The notes below the pieces were generated by a model that did no database searches, had not been told where the DNA came from, and saw only the letters and a program-made list of their open reading frames with translations. 7,239 bases of DNA from positions 1 to 7,239 of the forward strand of contig JBBRPS010000532.1 of assembly GCA_038227745.1 (NCBI GenBank), in the 5' to 3' direction. Every line of letters starts with the position of its first letter. Position 1 is the first letter of the stretch. This DNA comes from DASPXY01 sp038227745. Its GTDB lineage: Bacteria; Planctomycetota; Planctomycetia; Gemmatales; Gemmataceae. This document shows, in pieces, positions 1-5,852 of the stretch. Both the position numbers and the translations under genes were made by a program.

Positions 1-55
1 CGAAAGCGAACCCGGCCGGGGCGCGCGGGCGGCGCAGCAAGGGAGGCTGCGGTAT

Positions 56-82
56 TTAACGTATTGCGATATAATATGTTAA
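56..82. repeat. Imperfect palindrome in an AT-rich island
   Basis: Arms TTAACGTATT (56-65) and AATATGTTAA (73-82) are reverse complements at 9 of 10 positions, the tenth being a G-T wobble, with a 7-nt centre. The arms sit in a strongly AT-rich tract (about 51-120) inside an otherwise GC-rich window. The centre and right arm include TATAAT at 70-75, but no convincing -35 box lies 16-18 nt upstream. It could be an operator for the DUF433 toxin-antitoxin gene 190 nt downstream or the edge of an inserted element. The palindrome is read directly; its function is inferred. Confidence 0.4.
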
Positions 83-124
83 GAGATAGAAAATAATGAC
101 ATATATTGCTTGTCAATTGTTAAA

Positions 125-195
125 CAGTGCCATTCGGGACAGGCACCTTTTCCTGTCCTTCGGAGCGAAAAAGTAGCCAGTCCCTTTTCTTCGTG
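125..195. repeat. Hairpin-bearing sequence, possible relic of a dispersed mobile repeat
   Basis: GGACAGG (137-143) and CCTGTCC (152-158) form a perfect 7-bp stem around an 8-nt loop, followed by an A-rich stretch and AGTAGCCAGTCCC (172-184). The combination of a 'GGGACAGGCACC' hairpin and a 'CCAGTCCC' box resembles dispersed repeats I remember from planctomycete genomes near REP-type tyrosine transposases. That resemblance is from memory and was not checked. No transposase gene lies in the window. It could also be an ordinary structured leader for the downstream gene. Confidence 0.3.
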
Positions 196-271
196 GCAAC
201 AGCGGGAATGCCAGATATATTAACGAGATTGGCGCGTTGCTTTAGGCGTTGGAAGGTTCAGGGGCTCCACA

Positions 272-631
272 ATGAACATGCCCATCCAGGCTGTTGAGGT
301 TCCATTGTTCGATGACGGACAGGGCGGGCTGCGCGTTACCGGCACGCGCGTTTTGCTTGAGCGCATCGTACACGCCTTCGAGGATGGGGCGACCCCCGAG
401 GGAATTGTCCAGAGCTACGACACCCTGCATCTGGCCGACGTATACGCAGTGCTGACCTGGTATCTCCGACACAAGGCGGAGGTGGAGGACTACTTGCACA
501 AGCGGGCGGAGGAAGCGGCGGCGATCCGCCGAACCATCGAGGCCAAGCAGCCCGACCGAGCCGAACTGCGGGCCCGCCTGATGGCTCGCCGGACCCAGAA
601 GGAAGTGGTCCATGCTCCGCTTGGTCAGTGA
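272..631 (+). CDS. DUF433 domain protein, antitoxin of a DUF433-DUF5615 module
   Basis: A 119-residue cytoplasmic protein. The core (about residues 22-75) has the DUF433 pattern: a GTRVLLERIVHAFEDGATPE stretch, then IVQSYDTLHLADVYAVLTWYL with the usual 'L-x-L-A-D-V-Y' helix. The C-terminal third is a charged, probably coiled helix rich in Arg, Glu and Lys. DUF433 proteins typically precede DUF5615 PIN-like nucleases and are taken to be their DNA-binding antitoxins. That pairing is seen here: the next start codon (612) lies inside this gene with a 20-nt overlap, but the partner is truncated. The start at 272 has only a weak purine stretch (AGGGG, 260-264) upstream; the Met two codons later (278) is an alternative start. 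It is probably now an orphan antitoxin. Confidence 0.8.
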   Translation: MNMPIQAVEVPLFDDGQGGLRVTGTRVLLERIVHAFEDGATPEGIVQSYDTLHLADVYAVLTWYLRHKAEVEDYLHKRAEEAAAIRRTIEAKQPDRAELRARLMARRTQKEVVHAPLGQ

Positions 632-665
632 CGAGAACTTCAACGGCGACATTGTCCGCGGCATC
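612..665 (+). pseudogene. Truncated DUF5615 (PIN-like) toxin, N-terminal stub
   Basis: The frame opened by ATG 612 begins MLRLVSDENFNGDIVRG, which is the start of DUF5615 proteins and includes the conserved acidic 'DEN' of the PIN-like active site (Asp7, Glu8). Homology ends at about residue 17. The frame then runs as unrelated sequence opposite the neighbouring peroxiredoxin gene to a stop at 813-815. Family members are usually about 110-120 residues, and I find no continuation in the other frames, so this looks like a deletion rather than a frameshift. The break lies next to a short palindrome, GGGAC-AA-GTCCC (675-686). Its position overlapping the DUF433 gene fits a collapsed toxin-antitoxin operon. 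The stub cannot encode an active nuclease. Confidence 0.65.
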
Positions 666-707
666 CCGACAGCGGGGACAAGTCCCGCCGCGCGATTTCC
701 CTTCTAT

Positions 708-726
708 GGGGAGTTATTCACTCCTT
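708..726 (-). terminator. Weak hairpin at the end of the MOSC-peroxiredoxin operon
   Basis: GGAGT (710-714) and ACTCC (720-724) pair around a 5-nt loop, and two further G-T pairs extend the stem outward to 708 and 726. On the minus strand it begins at the TAA stop of the peroxiredoxin gene. There is no T-run after it, so it is at best a weak terminator or 3' end structure. Confidence 0.25.
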
Positions 727-1288
727 ACTCGCGTAGTGGTTTCCCGCCTGCGTTCCGCACCGCTTCAACGAGTTCCCGCGTTGGCGGCCGGTCGGTCGCC
801 ACCTTGCTGCGGTAGGCGTACGCCACGCGCCCGGACCGGTCGATCACGAAATCGCCGCCGAGTTGCAGCACGTCCTCCCCCTCGCCCACTTTCCACGGTC
901 GCCAGCCCGACGCGATCAGCTTCAGATACCGGGCCAGGACGTCGAGGCGGAAGAACGACGACCAACCGGTTCGCCCCAGCGAGAACGCCCTGTACGCGGC
1001 CAACTCCGGGTCGGAGACGACCGGGAACGGCAGCGGGTGGCGCTCCAGGTAGGCGCGGACCTTCGCCGGCCCGGTGAAGCTGGCCACCAGCACGTCGCCG
1101 CCCGCCGCGCGGATGTCGTCCAGGCAGTCGCTCACCTCGCCGAGGTGTGCCCGGCACGGCACTCACGCCAGGTGCCGCAGGAAGATCAGCAGCAGCGGCC
1201 GCGCCGTCACTTCCGAGAGCCGGAACGCGGAGCCGTCGGGGCGTTGAAAAGTGAGGTCCGGTACGACGTCGCCGATCTTCAGGGCCAT
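725..1288 (-). CDS. Peroxiredoxin-like (PRXL2/SelU-type, AhpC/TSA fold) protein, candidate selenoprotein with in-frame TGA
   Basis: Read from ATG 1288 to TAA 725 the gene has 187 codons with one in-frame TGA at 1165-1163 (codon 42). Residues 1-41 form the N-terminal thioredoxin-fold half, with a 'GDVVPDLTF' start and the strand-turn ending LLLIFLRHLA. Residues 43-187 continue the same fold without a frame change: VPCRAHL, then FPVVSDPELAAYRAFSLGR, then GEDVLQLGGDFVIDRSG, then AYRS..TDRPP. Cys homologues have 'FLRH..CxxCR' here, so the TGA replaces the first Cys of the CxxC and gives UVPC (U42, C45). This matches the UxxC pattern of SelU-type selenoproteins. A SECIS-like hairpin follows the TGA. 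Calling a GTG start at 1162 would remove the N-terminal half of the fold, and no Shine-Dalgarno sequence precedes that GTG. The gene follows the MOSC gene after 17 nt and is probably translated by coupling, as no clear ribosome site precedes ATG 1288. The likely role is thiol/selenol peroxide reduction or redox control. The alternative is a nonsense mutation or a sequencing error. Confidence 0.8.
1130..1165 (-). promoter_or_regulatory. Candidate bacterial SECIS element with its UGA codon
   Basis: On the minus strand, CACCTC (1147-1142) and GAGGTG (1138-1133) form a perfect 6-bp stem around the loop GGC. Below an A-A mismatch two more pairs (C1149-G1131, G1150-C1130) extend it. The first loop base, G, lies 22 nt after the UGA. 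Bacterial SECIS elements sit inside the coding region directly after the UGA, with the apical loop roughly 16-37 nt away and a G among its first two bases; all of these criteria are met. The hairpin is read directly. Its recognition by SelB is inferred. Confidence 0.6.
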
Positions 1289-1305
1289 GAGAGGAACCGC
1301 CGCCG

Positions 1306-2130
1306 CTATTCGACGCGCACCGGGTCGCCGCGGCGCACGACGCCGCCCTTGAGGACACTGGCGTAGACGCCGACGTACGCCTCGTTGTACTTCGCCGCCG
1401 TGCGCAGGATGCCGAGGTCGGGCGGCAGGTCCGCCTGCGCCAGGGTCGTCATCACGCAGCGCGGGCAGCGCGCCGTGATTTGCAGGCGCACGTCCTTGCC
1501 CAGCGCAACGGTCCGGCCGACCCAGGCGTCCTCCACGAAGCCGGCCTGGCCGGCAGGCGAGTTGATGACGATATTGGGCCGGAAGCGCCGCACCTCGAAG
1601 CGGCCCGCTGGGTACAACTCGCGCAGACGGTCGAGCGTCGCGGTCGTCAGCAGATGGACGGCGGCGCAGTCGAAAAACGTCGCCAGCGGCATCGCCTCGT
1701 CGGTGACGGTGTCCTGGCGCGGCAGGCCCTCCACGATCGGCCAGTATTCCTCCAGGACCGGCTGCGCCGGGGCCGCGCTGGCGAGGCGGACCGGCCGGCC
1801 GAGTGTGGCAGTGAGGGCCTGGTCGCGGCTGCCGTCGGTGCCGGCGAGGACAGCGCCGTCGGGGAGGGTGATCCGCACCGCCGGCAGGGCGGCGCCGGGG
1901 GCCGGCGGTTCGGCGAAGGCCGCCCGGAATGCGAACAGGTTCGGCCACTTCCGCGGGTTCTTGGCGCTGCCCACCTTGCCGTCGGCGCCGTCCAGCAGGG
2001 CGTGGGTGCGGTCGCCGAGCAGGCCGCGCTCCGTGACGGCACTGGCGTTCAACTCTTCTCCCTGCATCGACTTGACCGGGTAGCGCCACAGGGAGCCGAC
2101 TCCGCCCACGACCTGCGCCGCACTGGCCAT
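1306..2130 (-). CDS. MOSC domain protein with N-terminal beta-barrel (mARC/YcbX-like)
   Basis: A 274-residue protein. Residues about 9-110 are the MOSC N-terminal beta-barrel domain (WRYPVKSMQGEEL at 15-27, RGLLGDRTHALLD at 35-47). The MOSC domain follows, with the hallmark RRFRPNIVIN at 181-190 and RCPRCVMTT at 221-229. Cys222 or Cys225 occupies the position of the Cys that carries the molybdenum cofactor in mARC/YcbX proteins. Those relatives reduce N-hydroxylated compounds or deliver sulfur; the substrate here cannot be told. There is no signal peptide or membrane segment, so it is probably cytoplasmic. ATG 2130 is chosen over the upstream in-frame start because a strong GGAGGAGGT precedes it. 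It is the first gene of a two-gene operon with the peroxiredoxin-like selenoprotein candidate, which points to a shared redox role. Confidence 0.85.
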   Translation of the reverse strand: MASAAQVVGGVGSLWRYPVKSMQGEELNASAVTERGLLGDRTHALLDGADGKVGSAKNPRKWPNLFAFRAAFAEPPAPGAALPAVRITLPDGAVLAGTDGSRDQALTATLGRPVRLASAAPAQPVLEEYWPIVEGLPRQDTVTDEAMPLATFFDCAAVHLLTTATLDRLRELYPAGRFEVRRFRPNIVINSPAGQAGFVEDAWVGRTVALGKDVRLQITARCPRCVMTTLAQADLPPDLGILRTAAKYNEAYVGVYASVLKGGVVRRGDPVRVE

Positions 2131-2135
2131 CGTAC

Positions 2136-2144
2136 ACCTCCTCC
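2136..2144 (-). promoter_or_regulatory. Strong ribosome binding site that fixes the MOSC start
   Basis: The minus strand reads GGAGGAGGT ending 5 nt before ATG 2130. This places the start at 2130 instead of the in-frame codon at 2163, which would add 11 unconserved residues and run through the site. Confidence 0.75.
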
Positions 2145-2272
2145 GCAATCCGGGACAAATCACAGGGCCGAAACGCCCTCAGCCGACTCTATTCGCGGCG
2201 GCGCGGCCCGGCAACCGCAGTGGACGGGCGGCGTGGCGGTTGTTCCCCTTGCGTCCCCCCGACGGCGCGCGC

Positions 2273-2336
2273 AGTCTCGCCCCACGGTGCTCCGAACCAT
2301 ATCCCCAACAGGGGTGTCCGTAACACCGGCGAGACT
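2273..2336 (+). promoter_or_regulatory. Nested inverted repeat in the archease-rtcB leader
   Basis: AGTCTCGCC (2273-2281) and GGCGAGACT (2328-2336) are perfect 9-nt reverse complements enclosing about 46 nt. Inside are CCCC-AACA-GGGG (2303-2314) and GGTGT-CCGTA-ACACC (2313-2327). The second can stack on the outer stem and competes with the first, and with GGTG at 2286-2289, for pairing. The element lies 40 nt before the archease start in the divergent intergenic region, so it could be a folded 5' leader that controls the RNA-ligase operon. The pairing is read directly; regulation is inferred. I do not recognise a known riboswitch class. Confidence 0.35.
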
Positions 2337-2376
2337 CCCGCCGGCGCTCCCCGGCACCGGGCAGAGCCGTATTCCC

Positions 2377-2787
2377 ATGTATGAGACGTTCGAGCACACC
2401 GCAGACCTGGGCCTGCGCATCCGCGCCCCGGATCTCGACACCCTCTTCGTGGAGGCGGCACGGGGCCTGTTCTCGATCATCGTCGAGGACCTGAACACGG
2501 TCGAGGCGCGCGAACAGCTCGAGGTGCGCCTGGGGCCGGACGAGCGCGCGTATCTCCTCTTTGACTGGCTGCGGCAGCTGCTGTACCACTTCGACGCCCG
2601 CCACGTGCTGTTCAGCCGCTTCACGGTCCACGTCGATGAGACAGGGCTGACGGGGATGGCATGGGGCGAGCCGCTGGACCGCGACCGGCACGTGCTGGAC
2701 CACGAGGTCAAGGCGATCACCTACCACGACCTGTGCGTCGAGGAGGCGGACGGCGGCTGGCTGGCCGAGATCATTGTGGACATCTAA
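2377..2787 (+). CDS. Archease, activator of RNA ligase RtcB
   Basis: A 136-residue protein matching archease along its full length. It starts MYETFEHTADLGLRI, where HTAD carries the conserved metal-binding Asp (Asp10), and continues with a helix DTLFVEAARGLFSII. It has the diagnostic DHEVKAITYHDLCV at 108-121 and ends ...EIIVDI with a conserved Asp (Asp135). Archease speeds the guanylylation of RtcB, widens its nucleotide use and keeps it turning over. Its partner follows 12 nt downstream, so the two genes are one transcription unit. ATG 2377 gives exactly the family N-terminus, although its ribosome site is weak. The frame is open further upstream, but that part is unconserved and lies opposite the MOSC gene. 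Length and motifs are normal. Confidence 0.93.
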   Translation: MYETFEHTADLGLRIRAPDLDTLFVEAARGLFSIIVEDLNTVEAREQLEVRLGPDERAYLLFDWLRQLLYHFDARHVLFSRFTVHVDETGLTGMAWGEPLDRDRHVLDHEVKAITYHDLCVEEADGGWLAEIIVDI

Positions 2788-2799
2788 AGGAGACAGATC

Positions 2800-5793
2800 A
2801 TGGCGAAGGGCGCGTTTCGCGGGACGCTGGAAAAAGTGGGCGAGTGCTGCTACCGCATCCCGAAGAGTTACAAGCCGGGCATGCGCGTGGACGGCCTGAT
2901 CTTCACCGACGAGAAGCTGCTGGAGCTGTTGAAGCAGGACCAGGCGCCCGAGCAGGTGGCGAACGTCGCGTTCCTGCCGGGCATCCAGGGCGCCAGTTTG
3001 GCCATGCCGGATATTCATTGGGGCTACGGGTTCTGCATCGGCGGCGTGTGCGCAACCGACCCGGATGAGGGTGGCGTGATCTGCCCTGGCGGAATTGGGT
3101 ACGACATAAATTGCTTGACTGCAAGCACTTGTGTCATGCACTCTCTGGGCTACACCAGGCCTATCGGGGAGATGGCTCGGGAGTGGCAGGCGGCCGGTTT
3201 GGCGTGCTACGCCTTGCGCGAAGGTCGCCTGGAGGGCACCAAGGCGTGTCACTGGTTCGGGCAGAAACCTCGCGCCCCCATTCTCCGTCTCGTCACGCAG
3301 TCGGGGGACGAGGTCTGCGCCACCGCGGATCATCCCTTCTGGACTCCGAATGGGATGGTCCCGGTCGGGAAACTGCGGCAAGGGGATCGAGTCGCCCTGG
3401 CCCCCTTCATGGGCGTACCCTACGAAGAGCCTTCCGATGCCATCCTCGTGTCGGAGGAGGATGTGGTGGCGAAGTGGGCCGAACTTAAACGGCCCCTAGG
3501 AGGGAGCGGCCTGGCTCAGGTGCTCAACGACTTGAAGGGGCGCGGCCTCCTGCCTCTCCGCTACTCCTCCCCGGCTTTGCCCTACATCTGCAAGGTACTG
3601 GGATACGTCTTCGGGGACGGCTACGTCAGCTTCCGTGGGCCGAAAGGCAAAGGGCTTGTCGGGTTTTCAGGCTCCAGGGAGGATCTGGAAAGGATCCGCG
3701 CCGACTTGCAGGCCATCGGCCTGAACCCTTCTCGGGTGTATCAGCGCTTGCGCCACCACAAGATCCGCACGCCGTACCGGAGCTACGAATTTGATCGGAT
3801 TGAGGAGGACTTCCGGGTCCGACACACTGGCTTCGCCCTGTTGCTGACCTGCCTGGGAGCGCCGGCTGGCCAGAAGCCCCACCAGGACTACACGGCCCCG
3901 GTCTGGCTCGAAGCGGCGCCGCTGTGGCAAAAGCGCCTGTTCCTCGCCGCCTTTGCCGGCGCGGAGATGACGACGCCGGCGACCGTCACCGACCACGGCA
4001 CGGTGTTCGGCACGCCGGTCATCGGAATGAACAAGCTCCCTGCCCACCTCGAAAGTGGACGTCAGTTCCTTCGTCAGCTCTCGGCGTGGTTCGAGCAGTT
4101 CGGGGTTGCCACCCAATCGATCCTCCACGAACCCGCGGAGCAAGAGGAGGGGGAGGAACGTGCGGAGCGGCTGCGGCTGGTCCTCTCCGGCAAGGCCGAG
4201 AGCCTACTCAACCTGTGGGCCCGCGTGGGTTACGAGTACAACCGCGAACGCGCGGGCCTGGCGGCACTCGCGGTGCAGTACCTCAAGCACAAACAACGGC
4301 ACCTGGAAGACCGGAAGGCGGACGTCGAGGCGGTGGCGGCCATGATCCGGCAAGCGCGCCCGCGCCATGAAATCCTGCGCCAGGTGCCCTACTATAGCCG
4401 TTACCAGGGCATCGAGCGCGCCGTGCGTCAGGGGTGCGATTATGTGCCGCGCGTCGCTCAAACTTTCCCGACTTTTGAGGAGTTTTGCCGCACCGCCGCA
4501 GCGGGTTCAGAGACCAGCGGCATGGTATGGGAAGCCATCGCGAGGATCGAACTGATCGAGGATTATGACGGCGACGTCTACGACTTCACGGTCGACCACC
4601 CCGACCACAACTTCATCGCCAACGGCTTCGTCGTGTCCAACTGCGGCGTCCGGCTGGTCCGCTCCAACCTCTTCTACCGCGAGGTCAAGCACCACCTCCG
4701 CGAACTCGTCGATACCCTGTTCAAGCACGTCCCGACCGGCGTCGGCAAGTCGGGCCGCTTCAAGTTCAAGGATGGCGAGATGCGCCGCCTCCTCAACGAG
4801 GGCTCGTCCTATGTCGTCGGCAAGGGGCTCGGCGAGGCACGCGATCTGGAATACACCGAGGGCAACGGGCACCTGGAAGGCGCCGACCCTGACGCCGTCA
4901 GCGACCACGCCCGCCTGCGCGGCGCCGAGCAGTGCGGCACGCTCGGTTCGGGCAACCACTTCCTCGAAGTGCAGATCGTCGATCACATCTTCGACGAGGA
5001 GGCGGCCCGCGTGATGGGGCTGGAGAAGGACATGGTGTGCGTCATGATCCACAGCGGCTCGCGCGGCCTGGGCTACCAGGTGTGCGACGACGCCCTCATG
5101 ATCCTGCGCAAGGCCCCGGAGAAGTACGGCATCGACCTGCCCGACCGGCAGCTGGTGTGCGCCCCGGTCCACAGCAAGGAGGGCGAGCAGTACATCGCCG
5201 CCATGCGCGCCGCCGCCAACTTCGCGTGGTGCAACCGCCAGCTCCTGATGCACCAGGCCCGCGAGGTGTTCGCCTCGGTCTTCGGCCGCTCGTGGCAGGA
5301 ATTGCAGATGAACCTGATCTACGACGTCTGTCATAACATCGCCAAGTTCGAGGAGCACACGGTCGGCGGCAGGAAGCGGCGGCTGTGGGTCCACCGCAAG
5401 GGGGCGACGCGCGCGTTCCCGCCGGAGCACCCGGAGATCCCACGCATGTACCACAAGATCGGCCAGCCGGTCATCATCCCCGGCGACATGGGGCGGGGGA
5501 GCTGGGTGCTGGTCGGCCAGCCGGGCAGCATGGAGAAGACGTTCGGCACGACCTGCCACGGGGCCGGCCGCACCATGAGCCGCACCGCCGCCATCGCCGA
5601 CGCCGCCGGCCGCCGGATCGACAAGGAGCTGGAGGCACGCGGGGTCATCGTCCGCGCCCAGAGCCGCAAGGGCCTCGCGGAGGAACAGCCCAGGGCGTAC
5701 AAGAACGTCGATGACGTGGTGGAGGTCGTGGACCGGGCGGGCCTGAGCAAGAAGGTCGCGCGGATGCGTCCGATTGGCGTCATCAAGGGGTAG
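2800..5793 (+). CDS. rtcB: RNA-splicing ligase RtcB, precursor containing an intein
   Basis: A 997-residue precursor: N-extein 1-104, intein 105-614, C-extein 615-997. The mature ligase of 487 residues is the normal RtcB size. RtcB joins RNA 2',3'-cyclic phosphate or 3'-phosphate ends to 5'-OH ends with GTP and Mn(II), in tRNA splicing or RNA repair. Active-site residues, in mature numbering: Asp102 and Cys105 in PGGIGYDIN/CGVRL, His210 in GSGNHFLEVQ, His241 in IHSGSRGLGYQ, His335 in YDVCHNIAKFEEH, and the GMP-accepting His410 in TTCHGAGRTMSR. Their spacing matches Pyrococcus RtcB (C98, H203, H234, H329, H404) within one residue. The start at 2800 has AAGGAG 7 nt upstream and begins just after the archease stop. 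No RtcA cyclase gene is next to it; the partner here is archease. Without splicing, the Cys105 metal site is split and the ligase should be inactive. Confidence 0.96.
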   Translation: MAKGAFRGTLEKVGECCYRIPKSYKPGMRVDGLIFTDEKLLELLKQDQAPEQVANVAFLPGIQGASLAMPDIHWGYGFCIGGVCATDPDEGGVICPGGIGYDINCLTASTCVMHSLGYTRPIGEMAREWQAAGLACYALREGRLEGTKACHWFGQKPRAPILRLVTQSGDEVCATADHPFWTPNGMVPVGKLRQGDRVALAPFMGVPYEEPSDAILVSEEDVVAKWAELKRPLGGSGLAQVLNDLKGRGLLPLRYSSPALPYICKVLGYVFGDGYVSFRGPKGKGLVGFSGSREDLERIRADLQAIGLNPSRVYQRLRHHKIRTPYRSYEFDRIEEDFRVRHTGFALLLTCLGAPAGQKPHQDYTAPVWLEAAPLWQKRLFLAAFAGAEMTTPATVTDHGTVFGTPVIGMNKLPAHLESGRQFLRQLSAWFEQFGVATQSILHEPAEQEEGEERAERLRLVLSGKAESLLNLWARVGYEYNRERAGLAALAVQYLKHKQRHLEDRKADVEAVAAMIRQARPRHEILRQVPYYSRYQGIERAVRQGCDYVPRVAQTFPTFEEFCRTAAAGSETSGMVWEAIARIELIEDYDGDVYDFTVDHPDHNFIANGFVVSNCGVRLVRSNLFYREVKHHLRELVDTLFKHVPTGVGKSGRFKFKDGEMRRLLNEGSSYVVGKGLGEARDLEYTEGNGHLEGADPDAVSDHARLRGAEQCGTLGSGNHFLEVQIVDHIFDEEAARVMGLEKDMVCVMIHSGSRGLGYQVCDDALMILRKAPEKYGIDLPDRQLVCAPVHSKEGEQYIAAMRAAANFAWCNRQLLMHQAREVFASVFGRSWQELQMNLIYDVCHNIAKFEEHTVGGRKRRLWVHRKGATRAFPPEHPEIPRMYHKIGQPVIIPGDMGRGSWVLVGQPGSMEKTFGTTCHGAGRTMSRTAAIADAAGRRIDKELEARGVIVRAQSRKGLAEEQPRAYKNVDDVVEVVDRAGLSKKVARMRPIGVIKG
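3112..4641 (+). mobile_element. LAGLIDADG homing-endonuclease intein inserted in RtcB
   Basis: A 510-residue in-frame intein between Asn104 and the metal-ligand Cys (precursor 615). Splicing blocks are present: block A CLTASTCVMHSLGYTRPIGE with Cys1; block B TADHPFW with T71 and H74 (intein numbering); block F YDGDVYDFTVDHPDHNFIANG; block G GFVVSN with Asn510, followed by C+1. The endonuclease domain has two LAGLIDADG-type motifs, LGYVFGDGY (precursor 267-275, acidic Asp273) and FLAAFAGAEM (381-390, acidic Glu389), so it looks complete rather than decayed. The residue before the terminal Asn is Ser rather than the usual His. The insertion site is the most conserved part of RtcB, typical for homing at an essential active site; Pyrococcus horikoshii RtcB is also known to carry an intein. 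Codon choice at its N-terminal end and just upstream is less GC3-biased than in the exteins, which suggests horizontal arrival. Boundaries follow from alignment with intein-free RtcB. Confidence 0.93.
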
Positions 5794-5852
5794 CCATTGC
5801 AGGCGGCCCGCGGTTGCGCGTTGTCGGGAGGCGGTGAGGGCGATGGATAACG

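Noticed and set aside
70..75. TATAAT as a -10 promoter box for the DUF433 gene
   Set aside because: There is no -35-like hexamer at the right spacing and almost 200 nt separate it from the start; it may be chance in an AT-rich tract.
1..96. Open frame from the left edge to TAA at 94-96 as the end of an upstream gene
   Set aside because: All three frames stay open for at least about 50 nt in this GC-rich start, none shows a recognisable motif, and the codon use changes into the AT-rich island; it cannot be supported.
725..1162. A separate 145-residue gene starting at GTG 1162
   Set aside because: It would begin in the middle of a thioredoxin fold, directly after the TGA, with no ribosome binding site. 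The missing N-terminal half lies in the same frame just upstream, so it is treated as part of the TGA-read-through gene.
1163..2158. Long minus-strand ORF opposite-frame to the MOSC gene
   Set aside because: Only its last 41 codons (from 1288) are real, being the peroxiredoxin N-terminus. The rest is low-complexity Arg/Pro/Gly-rich sequence produced by the GC-rich MOSC gene in another frame.
2232..2262. Possible sigma-54 promoter (GG...TTGC) for archease-rtcB, considered because E. coli rtcBA is sigma-54 dependent
   Set aside because: The GG to GC spacing is 11 nt, not the required 10, and the -24 element is poor.
1480..2376. Upstream in-frame extension of archease
   Set aside because: The open frame crosses the antisense of the MOSC gene and encodes unconserved sequence; archease begins exactly at MYETFEHTAD.
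3112..4641. RtcB fused to an unrelated enzymatic domain rather than an intein
   Set aside because: The insert starts with Cys in a block A motif, ends in Asn before Cys, has block B TxxH and two LAGLIDADG motifs, and its removal restores an uninterrupted RtcB active-site motif.
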